DNA of 15,466 nucleotides from Proteobacteria bacterium UBA6920. GTDB taxonomy: Bacteria > Pseudomonadota > Gammaproteobacteria > SG8-11. The stretch lies in the NCBI GenBank assembly GCA_002448875.1, contig DKAS01000117.1:1-15466 (forward strand), in the 5' to 3' direction. Below the pieces are notes generated by a model. It was not told where the DNA came from. It was given only the letters and a program-made list of their open reading frames with translations, and made no database searches. This document shows, in pieces, positions 1 through 6,468 of this stretch; positions within the stretch are counted from its first letter, which is position 1; each line of letters begins with the position of its first letter. The position numbers and the translations under genes are program-made.

Positions 1-284
1 TCGATTTTCTTGATCAGCTTGCGTTCCCGGTCGCGGGTGCGCAATTCCAGGGTGAAGTCGGATTCCTGAGATGCCCGGTCATTGGGATCGGGGAAGGAGT
101 TGGCTTCATCCTGCAGGTGGTGGACGGTTTCATCCACTTTTTCCATCAACTCTTTTTTCCAGCCTTGAAGAATATGGCGAAAATGGGCCACCTGATCCTC
201 ATTCATGTACTCCTCACCTTTTTTCTCTTTGTAAGGAGTAAAGCCAGTGTACTCAATGGCGCTGGCTGATGATTTCTTGGCCAT
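1..284 (-). CDS. dksA: RNA polymerase-binding transcription factor DksA (partial, C-terminus outside window)
   Basis: DksA binds in the secondary channel of RNA polymerase and, with ppGpp, adjusts rRNA and biosynthetic promoters during the stringent response. The first 94 codons are present, reading from the ATG at 284. Visible are the family's N-terminal GFTPY and KKGEEYMNE segments, the first coiled-coil helix (HFRHILQGWKKEL) and the tip motif FPDPNDRASQ, which keeps both acidic residues of the DPxD tip needed for function. It is followed by LELRTRDRERKLIKKI, where the window ends. The C4 zinc-finger part lies outside. The start is supported by a GGAGAG about 8 bases upstream. The gene is divergent from the HAD phosphatase gene. 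The close match to enterobacterial DksA makes the call secure. Confidence 0.97.
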   Translation of the reverse strand, partial: MAKKSSASAIEYTGFTPYKEKKGEEYMNEDQVAHFRHILQGWKKELMEKVDETVHHLQDEANSFPDPNDRASQESDFTLELRTRDRERKLIKKI

Positions 285-424
285 AGTAAAAGCTCTCCAG
301 TGGTCTGATTCAAAAATCAAGCGGGCATTCATACCAGAAATAACTTGTGTGTGCAATAATAGCCGCCAAGACCCGCCGCGGAACTTCCATTAATTATTTT
401 AGGTTACAAACAGTTACTTGTATT

Positions 425-452
425 CCTTTATTAAATCATTGATTAATGACAA
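425..452 (-). promoter_or_regulatory. candidate sigma70-type promoter for dksA
   Basis: On the minus strand TTGTCA (447-452, 5 of 6 matches to the -35 consensus) is followed after 16 bases by a weaker TAAAGG (425-430). An alternative -10 element, TAAAAT, lies closer to dksA without a good -35. The whole 300-450 stretch is AT-rich against GC-rich surroundings and sits between two divergent genes, so promoters for both probably lie here. This is pattern matching only. Confidence 0.3.
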
Positions 453-533
453 GTTTATGACAGCGGTACCCCCGGGGCCTGAGTGTCCCTGCTGGGGAAC
501 GGGGCAGCTCGGTGGAGCGGGCGTGAACGGATC

Positions 534-540
534 AGGAGGT
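534..540 (+). promoter_or_regulatory. strong Shine-Dalgarno that sets a TTG start
   Basis: AGGAGGT, a near-perfect Shine-Dalgarno, ends 7 bases before the TTG at 548. There is no ATG or GTG nearby that would give the conserved HAD motif I at the usual distance from the N-terminus, so this site decides the start. Confidence 0.75.
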
Positions 541-547
541 AGATAGT

Positions 548-1309
548 TTGAGTTTGACAGCATTGGTATTCGACGTCGACGGTACCCTGGCAGATACGGA
601 ACGGGACGGCCACCGGGTGGCGTTCAATCAGGCCTTCGCGGCGCTGGGGCTGGACTGGCAGTGGAGCGTGCCGTTGTATGGGGAGCTGCTGGCGGTGACC
701 GGCGGCAAGGAACGTATTCTGCACTATCTGGAAAAATACAACACGGGTTTTCGCCGGCCGGCGGCGTTGAGCGCTTTTATCGCGGATATTCATGCGACCA
801 AAACCCGTATCTATACCGCGCTGCTGGAGACCGGCAGCATTCCGCTGCGGCCCGGCGTGCGCCGGCTGCTGCTGGAAGCCCGGGAGCGTGACCGCCGGCT
901 GGCTATCGCCACCACCACTACCCCGGCCAATGTGCATGCGCTGCTGGAGCACGCGCTGGCGCCCGATGCCGGCCGCTGGTTCGAGGTAATCGCTGCCGGC
1001 GATGTGGTGCCGGCGAAGAAACCGGCGCCGGATATCTATCACTATGCCCTGGATCGGCTGGGCCTTGGCGCCGGCCAGTGTATCGCTTTCGAGGATTCCG
1101 CCAACGGTATCCGCTCGGCCAAGGGCGCTGGCTTGAAAACCATCATCACCACCAACGACTATACCGCCGCCGATGATTTCGCCGCCGCCGATCTGGTGCT
1201 CGATCATCTGGGCGATCCCGGCAATCCCTGCCGCGTGATCCGCGGGCGTGACCTGCAGCGTGACTGCGTCGACATGGACTGGGTGGAACGCGTATTCAAC
1301 GATGACTGA
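548..1309 (+). CDS. HAD-superfamily (subfamily IA) phosphatase, CbbY-like
   Basis: A 253-residue haloacid-dehalogenase phosphatase, expected to dephosphorylate a small sugar phosphate in the cytoplasm. Motif I is FDVDGT (nucleophile D9, acid/base D11). The cap domain follows and contains TGGKER (51-56), a segment typical of CbbY proteins. Motif II is the Thr run at 122-125 after LAIA, motif III is the Lys in AKKPAPDIY (about 157), and motif IV is FEDSANG (181-187, metal-binding E182/D183). True CbbY removes the Rubisco inhibitor xylulose-1,5-bisphosphate, but no Rubisco genes lie in the window, so the substrate is open (beta-phosphoglucomutase-like or phosphoglycolate-like activity is possible). 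The TTG start is chosen because of the AGGAGGT 7 bases upstream. The 3' end overlaps the aminotransferase start by 8 bases, so the two are probably cotranscribed and translationally coupled. Confidence 0.88.
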   Translation: MSLTALVFDVDGTLADTERDGHRVAFNQAFAALGLDWQWSVPLYGELLAVTGGKERILHYLEKYNTGFRRPAALSAFIADIHATKTRIYTALLETGSIPLRPGVRRLLLEARERDRRLAIATTTTPANVHALLEHALAPDAGRWFEVIAAGDVVPAKKPAPDIYHYALDRLGLGAGQCIAFEDSANGIRSAKGAGLKTIITTNDYTAADDFAAADLVLDHLGDPGNPCRVIRGRDLQRDCVDMDWVERVFNDD

Positions 1310-2507
1310 ACGCCGCCACCACGATTATCCCCTGGCCGGGCGCATCGACGACATCGCCCCGTTCCACGTCATGGATATCCTGGCGCGGGCACGGGATCTG
1401 GAAGCCGCCGGCCGGGATGTAGTGCACATGGAAATCGGCGAACCTGACTTCAGCACGCCGCCGGCGGTGATCGCGGCGGGCATCGACGCCCTGCGCAAAG
1501 GCTATACCCATTACACGCCGGCCCTGGGTCTGTGGGAACTGCGCCGCGCTATTGCCGACTACTACGCGCGCCGCTTCGCGGTGCAGGTGCCGGCGGAGCG
1601 TATCGTCGTGACGCCGGGCGCTTCCGGCGCGCTGCTGCTGGCGCTGGGGGTGCTCGCCGACCGCGATCAGCAGGTGCTGATGGCGGACCCGGGTTATCCC
1701 TGCAACCGGCATTTCGTGCGCTTTCTCGAAGGGCGCGCCCGCAGCATTGCCGTCGGCAGCGAACAGCGCTATCAACTGACGGCGGACCTGATCGATAAGC
1801 ATTGGGATGAAACCACCGTGGCCGCGCTGGTGGCCACCCCGGCCAATCCCACCGGCACCCTGGTCACGGCCGGCGAGATTCAGGCCATGGCCCAGGTGGT
1901 GCGGCGGCGCGGCGGCGTGTTGCTGGTCGATGAAATCTATCAGGGACTGGTGTATGGCCAGGACAGCTTTACCGCCCTGGCCCACGGCGACGATATGTTT
2001 GTGATCAACAGTTTTTCCAAATATTTCTGCATGACCGGCTGGCGCCTGGGCTGGCTGGTGGTGCCCGAACGCTATATCGACGCCGTCAACCGCCTGGCGC
2101 AGAATATCTTCCTCGCCGCCTCGACGCCGGCGCAATACGCGGCGCTGGCCGCCTTCTCGCCGGAGGCGCTGGCCGTGCACGAGCAGCGGCGCGAGGAGTT
2201 CCGGCGGCGCCGTGACTACCTGCTGCCCGCGCTGCGCCAACTGGGATTTCATATCCCGGTCACTCCCGATGGCGCGTTCTATCTTTACGCAGACGCCAGC
2301 GCCCTGACCGACGACAGCCACCGTTTTGCGCTGCAGTTGCTGGAAAGGGAAACGGTGGCGATCACGCCGGGCATCGATTTCGGCGCCCATCGCGCCGCTC
2401 AGCATCTGCGCTTCGCCTACACCACGTCGCTGCCACGGCTGCAGCTGGGCGTGGAACGCATTGCGCGCTTTCTCGCCGGAACCCCGGCCGACTCTCAGGG
2501 CGTCTGA
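1302..2507 (+). CDS. PLP-dependent class I/II aminotransferase
   Basis: A 401-residue fold-type I aminotransferase of the AspC/AlaA-like group, which exchanges amino groups between an amino acid and a 2-oxo acid in the cytosol. Visible motifs are GEPDF (46-50), the YTHYTPALG segment, PGASGA, TPANPTGT with the PLP-contacting N182, DEIYQGLVYG (D210, Y213), and the Schiff-base lysine K240 in SFSKYFCMTGWRLGW with R248. A C-terminal Arg in HLRFAYTTS probably binds the substrate carboxylate. The ATG at 1302 gives the normal family N-terminus. An in-frame upstream start at 1248 would add 18 residues lying wholly inside the HAD gene, and I rejected it. It overlaps the HAD gene by 8 bases and cysZ (convergent) by 13. 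The specific substrate cannot be read from the sequence. Confidence 0.92.
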   Translation: MTERRHHDYPLAGRIDDIAPFHVMDILARARDLEAAGRDVVHMEIGEPDFSTPPAVIAAGIDALRKGYTHYTPALGLWELRRAIADYYARRFAVQVPAERIVVTPGASGALLLALGVLADRDQQVLMADPGYPCNRHFVRFLEGRARSIAVGSEQRYQLTADLIDKHWDETTVAALVATPANPTGTLVTAGEIQAMAQVVRRRGGVLLVDEIYQGLVYGQDSFTALAHGDDMFVINSFSKYFCMTGWRLGWLVVPERYIDAVNRLAQNIFLAASTPAQYAALAAFSPEALAVHEQRREEFRRRRDYLLPALRQLGFHIPVTPDGAFYLYADASALTDDSHRFALQLLERETVAITPGIDFGAHRAAQHLRFAYTTSLPRLQLGVERIARFLAGTPADSQGV

Positions 2508-3238
2508 TATTTTTCCAGCCATAGTGCGGTGGCGCCCGCCACCGCCGCTGGCATCACCAGGAAGTTGGCCACCGGCACCAGGGTGGCGGCCATGACCGCG
2601 CCGCCGAAACCCAGGCTTTGCAGACGTCGCTGCGCCAGCTGCCGCCGATTCTCCGGAAAATGCAGGCCGTGATTGCTCATCGGGTAATCCATGTATTCCA
2701 TGGCCAGCGCCCAGGCGGAATACAGCATCAGAATAAACGGCGCGGCGATCTGCACCCCGGGGATCAGGAACAGCGCCAGACACAGCAGATAGCGCAGGAA
2801 TAAATAGCCAGACTTGCGGATTTCCGCGACCACGCCCGGCAGGAATTCTTTGAACGCCTTGCGCCAGCCACCGGCATTCTGCGGGCGGCGGCCGCTGAGG
2901 TATGCCTCGACGGCTTCCGCCAGCAGTCCGTTGAACGGCGCGCTGACGATGTTGGCCACCAGGGAAAAAGTGAAGAAGGCGATAAGCAATGTGGCCAGCA
3001 GAAACAGCAGCCAGAACAGCCAGCGCAACCAGCTCAGCCAGTCGGGCAGGGCCGGCTGCAGCTGCTCCAGCAGAGCGTCGAAATAACTCATGCCCGCGAC
3101 GATGGCGCCGGTGAAAATCGCCATGTTAAGCAGCAGCGGCAGGATGACGAAGGCACGCACCCCGGGTTTTAACAGCAGGCGCAAGCCACGCAGCAGATAC
3201 CAGGCGCCGGAAACAGGATTAGTCATCATCGCGTACAT
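2495..3238 (-). CDS. cysZ: sulfate transporter CysZ (EI24 family)
   Basis: An inner-membrane protein of up to 247 residues that mediates sulfate uptake for assimilatory cysteine synthesis. It follows E. coli CysZ throughout: an N-terminal SGAWYLLRGLRLLLKPGVRAFVILPLLLN, paired hydrophobic helices, the conserved NIVSAPFNGLLAE segment, LIPGVQIAAPF, SAWALAMEYMDYPMSNHG, and a final helix with NFLVMPAAVAGATALW. Several starts are possible (ATG at 3238, 3229 or 3226) and none has a strong Shine-Dalgarno. I list the longest, and the true start may be 3-4 codons later. The 3' end overlaps the aminotransferase by 13 bases tail to tail, so the two transcripts must be antisense at their ends. No other cys genes are present in the window. 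Confidence 0.95.
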   Translation of the reverse strand: MYAMMTNPVSGAWYLLRGLRLLLKPGVRAFVILPLLLNMAIFTGAIVAGMSYFDALLEQLQPALPDWLSWLRWLFWLLFLLATLLIAFFTFSLVANIVSAPFNGLLAEAVEAYLSGRRPQNAGGWRKAFKEFLPGVVAEIRKSGYLFLRYLLCLALFLIPGVQIAAPFILMLYSAWALAMEYMDYPMSNHGLHFPENRRQLAQRRLQSLGFGGAVMAATLVPVANFLVMPAAVAGATALWLEKYQTP

Positions 3239-3414
3239 CTTTACGGGTGAATCGCGATCCTATCACAATTCGCCGTGCTCCGGGCACCGGCCGCCGTCGG
3301 CCTGCGCGCGGTGGTACTAATTCACATCACTAAAGCCTAATTTCCAGCGGCGGCGCAGCGTTGCCGCGGCTAATCTAAAGGCAAGTTGAATTGAATTGGA
3401 TGGGAGGACGTGTT

Positions 3415-3759
3415 ATGCGATGGGCGAAACCGAGCGCGAGCGTATTGACCCTGCTGGGTCTGCTGCTGGCATCTAACAATGGCTGGGCCGACAATCCGAA
3501 TCCGGCGCACGAATGGAATCTGCAGGCGCTGTTCAGCCCCGATGCCGAGCAGTTGTATCGTGAGCAGGGTGGTATGGTATTCATCTACTCGGGCATGACC
3601 GACGAGGATATCAATCACGCCTTGGATTGCAATTTCGATCGCATTCAGGCCATGATGTTCGTGGCGACGATCCATGTCGGTGAGCGCGGCTTGTCCATTG
3701 AGAGCGCGGATACCGGTGCTGCCACTGCTGAAACCTACCATGCGGACGATGGTTGCTGA
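3415..3759 (+). CDS. small exported protein of unknown function
   Basis: A 114-residue protein that I do not recognise. The N-terminus has a basic start (MRWAKPS), a hydrophobic stretch (VLTLLGLLLAS) and a likely signal-peptidase I site after GWA (residue 25), so it should be periplasmic or secreted. The mature part has about 89 residues with YREQGGMVFIYSGMTDEDINHALDCNFDRI, and exactly two Cys: one mid-protein (C72) and one as the very last residue. These could form a disulfide. The ATG at 3415 is chosen over in-frame TTG 3391 and ATG 3400 because GGGAGGA (3402-3408) sits 6 bases before it and only this start places the signal peptide at the N-terminus. A terminator-like hairpin follows. Confidence 0.7.
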   Translation: MRWAKPSASVLTLLGLLLASNNGWADNPNPAHEWNLQALFSPDAEQLYREQGGMVFIYSGMTDEDINHALDCNFDRIQAMMFVATIHVGERGLSIESADTGAATAETYHADDGC

Positions 3760-3796
3760 AGTCTCGGCGACGATGCCGGGTGCCCGTCGCCGCCAG

Positions 3797-3824
3797 CCCC
3801 CCGCCAGCCACCGCTGCCGGGGGG
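3797..3824 (+). terminator. terminator-like hairpin
   Basis: CCCCCCG pairs with CGGGGGG, then a single C/C mismatch, then CAGC pairs with GCTG around a CACC tetraloop. That makes 11 pairs in a very GC-rich stem. It is followed by a loosely T-rich stretch (TTTATTGTCTTT) rather than a clean T-run, so it is an imperfect Rho-independent terminator. Its position 37 bases after the small exported protein fits. Confidence 0.5.
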
Positions 3825-3944
3825 TGCGTTTATTGTCTTTGTCAGGACAAGGGATGTACTCCGTGACAACGTACAGGCGTTGGCTAAACTGGTAGTAATC
3901 AACGCGGCCTGCGGGCCGTTGCCGGTTCGACGGAGGAAAAATCG

Positions 3945-4517
3945 ATGATCAGAGTTCTGTTGTTGCTGTTTCTGACCCTGCTGGCCGGCAGTGCCGGCGC
4001 CCTGGAGATCAAGAACGGGTCCACGTACTACACCCGGGTGAATCTCTGGTACGAAAATCCCGAGAATATTCCCTCCACCAATTACCACCGGGGGGAAATG
4101 CTGCCGGTCAATACCAAGGTCAAGCTGGTGCGCATCAAGAACGCGCTGATTTCCTTTGAAGACGAGGACGGCCAGAGATTCACCATCATGCACAATCCCA
4201 GCTATGTGCATATCCACGCCCGGGAACTGTTCGCCCGCCTGTTTTCCGATACGGACGTGATGCTGGGCAACGAGGCCTATGAGAAATTCACGGATCTGGA
4301 AAAAGAAAACATTCAGAAGGGAACGTTGTCCGTGGGCATGGGCAAGGATGCCGCGATCATGGCATATGGTTACCCCCCCACCCATAAAACCCCCAGCCTG
4401 GATCGGCCCGTGTGGCGTTACTGGGACAATCGGGTGGAGCAGGTGCTGGTGTATTTCAAGGGCGGCAAGATTTCCAAAGTCGAAGGGATTATGCCCGGAG
4501 GATTTGTAGTAAAATAG
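3945..4517 (+). CDS. exported protein with BamE/OmlA-like C-terminal segment
   Basis: A 190-residue protein with a clear signal peptide (MIRVLLLLFLTLLAGSAGA, cleavage near residue 19, no lipobox Cys), so probably periplasmic. The first mature half (LEIKNGSTYYTRVNLWYENPE... to KVKLVRIKNALISFEDEDG) looks beta-rich. The second half, about 125-185, has the pattern seen in SmpA/OmlA/BamE-fold domains: IQKGTLSVGMGKDAAIMAYGYP, then W-Y, then VLVYFKGGKISKVEG. BamE itself is a short lipoprotein of the outer-membrane assembly complex. This protein is larger and not lipidated, so the fold is the most I would claim. The start is well supported by GGAGG (3932-3936), 8 bases upstream of the ATG. It is separated from neighbours on both sides by more than 140 bases and is probably transcribed alone. 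Confidence 0.75.
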   Translation: MIRVLLLLFLTLLAGSAGALEIKNGSTYYTRVNLWYENPENIPSTNYHRGEMLPVNTKVKLVRIKNALISFEDEDGQRFTIMHNPSYVHIHARELFARLFSDTDVMLGNEAYEKFTDLEKENIQKGTLSVGMGKDAAIMAYGYPPTHKTPSLDRPVWRYWDNRVEQVLVYFKGGKISKVEGIMPGGFVVK

Positions 4518-4668
4518 TGCACTCGCCTGCGTGCATCGAGCCCAGGGAAGGGCGCCACTCACCGCTGCCTAAAATTACCCCGTGAACAGCCGTTAATCAG
4601 CTAGATCCGGCTTTCAATCCCGGCTTCATTTATTCCATATTGATAATCAGGGTAGGGTTGCCCCCGGT

Positions 4669-6468
4669 ATGTTCAGCAACAGAGACCTCTGGCGTCACAG
4701 CCTGGCCGCTTTGTACGGCGCGGGCGCTGCTCTGTGTCTTGCCGCTTATCATTTTGCCCAGATCACGCCGTCTTATTTGCAGCTGCTCATTCCCATTGGG
4801 CAGTTTCCCGATCTGGCCGAAGTGACACAACTGGCGCAGTCGCTGCAGCAGGGGAGCGCGCTGCTGCTGCTGGCCCTGCTCGTATTTCTGGGGGGGTACG
4901 GCTATTTGCTGGCGACAGCAGTCAATCCCGGGCTGACCTCGGGTGCAGCGTCAGCCGCGGGGCGCCGCCTGCTTTTTGTCAGACTGGTCGCCGGTGGCTC
5001 TCTGCTGGTGGGGGCCTGCGTAAACTACGCTTATTACATCCTGTTGGTGCCATCTGAGCTTTCGCTGGCCATGTCCTTGCTGGTGCTGGTGGCGTATGCG
5101 CTCGCCTGGGTGCTGCTGTTGCCTGTGCCGCTGACCGGGCAAACCGTCGGTGACGGCGCGCCCTGGCGGTGGCGCGGGCAGAACGCGGTCCGTGGCGCTG
5201 TGTTCGCCATTCTGTGGTTGCTGCTTTGTCACTGGCTGTTGCTTCCCGTCTGGCAAACCGTTCAATTGATCATGTTCGAGGCCTTGCGCCATTCCCTGGA
5301 GCCGGACCGCCGTGAACTGTGGCTGCAGGCGGCGGCGGTGGCCGGGATGGCGGCTTTGCTGGCGGTGCTGCTGTTCACCGCGGCGCCCTTGCTGCAGGCG
5401 CGGCGCGAGCACACCGGCCGGCTGCTGGTGCTGGGGCTGGCGGTGTTCACCGGTCTGGCGGCCGTGGCACTGCCGGTGCGGCCGACGTGGTTCGATCTGG
5501 ACAAGGCGGGTCTGGCCGCCGCCGCCGGGATCGCGGTCGACGACGTGGAATCTCTGACCCTGGTGCAGCTCTGCGGCCATCACCATTGTTCGGATAAGAC
5601 CGACGCGTTGGCGGGCCGAGAAGTGCTGTTGCGCTCCTGGCCGGCGCGATTACCGGCGGATGCGCCGGCGACCAGCGGCGTGCCGGTCGCCGAGGAAACG
5701 GCGATCCAATTGCAGGAGTTTATCGCTGGTGCCGGCCGGCGCAGCATCTATCGCCGGCAGGCGATCCAGGCGCTGGCGGCAATCTACAATGCCATGCTGC
5801 TGCCCGGTCTGGAATTCCATGTTTATGACGATCTGCTGCGCCAGGGCCAATTGCCGTATCGGCCGCTGCAAAATGCCGTACGCCATCTGGCTTGGCTGAA
5901 AAACAGCGCGCCGATCAATTACATCACCCTGGAGGATCTGACCCAGTTGTCGGATGCCGCCCAGTACCGGTTTGCCGGCCAGGCCGCTGCGGATCTGGCG
6001 GCCGCCTGGCACCGTTTTGGCGACGAGGATCGCGCACGGGCGCTGCTGGCGCTGGCCGAGCAAACCGGCTACCACCCCGTGCTGCCCGCTGGCGCCATGG
6101 ATGATGCCGGCCCCGGGGTGCGCAACGGCACGATCAACGGCCGTATCGTGCTCGGTGACGGCGGCGCGGCCGGTGCCCGTCTGGCCCTGCTGCGCCTGAG
6201 CGAAGAGGAGTTGAATCGGCGCTTGATCGCGCCGGATGCCGCGATCGACGCGGTGCTGGCGACGGACAGCGCCGTGCTCAGCGCCGACGGCGAATTTTCC
6301 TTTACCAATCTCAGCGAGGGGCAATACCGTCTGGTGATGCTGGTCCCCGCTGCCACTGTGTCCGCCGGCGCCGTGCTGGCGGGCGACAATATCCCTGGCA
6401 TGCTGCAACTGGATGCCGAAAATCCCGACCTCGATCTGGGCACCATCGGTCTGCAGCTAAAGCGCTAA
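4669..6468 (+). CDS. seven-helix membrane protein with large extracytoplasmic C-terminal part (unknown function)
   Basis: A 599-residue protein that I do not recognise. Seven hydrophobic helices are visible at about 12-30, 63-84, 102-127, 131-154, 174-198, 217-240 and 251-269. The remaining 330 residues would lie outside the cytoplasm if the N-terminus is inside. Just after the last helix is LVQLCGHHHCSDK (C302, H304-H306, C307), a compact Cys/His cluster that could bind metal. Residues about 340-470 are helical and partly TPR-like (AAADLAAAWHRFGDEDRARALLALAEQTGY). The last 110 residues (GTINGRIVLGDGGAAGARLALLRL... DGEFSFTNLSEGQYRLVM) match the pattern of carboxypeptidase-regulatory-like beta-sandwich domains. 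The ATG at 4669 is the only start giving the first helix, although its Shine-Dalgarno is weak. The stop overlaps the convergent 52-heme cytochrome by 4 bases. A role linked to that cytochrome is possible but only inferred from proximity. Confidence 0.8.
   Translation: MFSNRDLWRHSLAALYGAGAALCLAAYHFAQITPSYLQLLIPIGQFPDLAEVTQLAQSLQQGSALLLLALLVFLGGYGYLLATAVNPGLTSGAASAAGRRLLFVRLVAGGSLLVGACVNYAYYILLVPSELSLAMSLLVLVAYALAWVLLLPVPLTGQTVGDGAPWRWRGQNAVRGAVFAILWLLLCHWLLLPVWQTVQLIMFEALRHSLEPDRRELWLQAAAVAGMAALLAVLLFTAAPLLQARREHTGRLLVLGLAVFTGLAAVALPVRPTWFDLDKAGLAAAAGIAVDDVESLTLVQLCGHHHCSDKTDALAGREVLLRSWPARLPADAPATSGVPVAEETAIQLQEFIAGAGRRSIYRRQAIQALAAIYNAMLLPGLEFHVYDDLLRQGQLPYRPLQNAVRHLAWLKNSAPINYITLEDLTQLSDAAQYRFAGQAAADLAAAWHRFGDEDRARALLALAEQTGYHPVLPAGAMDDAGPGVRNGTINGRIVLGDGGAAGARLALLRLSEEELNRRLIAPDAAIDAVLATDSAVLSADGEFSFTNLSEGQYRLVMLVPAATVSAGAVLAGDNIPGMLQLDAENPDLDLGTIGLQLKR

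Noticed and set aside
1296-2783. 495-codon minus-strand frame opposite the aminotransferase and the 3' part of cysZ
   Set aside because: It lies antisense to two well-recognised genes, has no family features and a biased Gly/Arg/His composition.
4518-4535. Small hairpin TGCAC/GTGCA just after the BamE-like gene
   Set aside because: Only five pairs and no T-rich tail, too weak to call a terminator.
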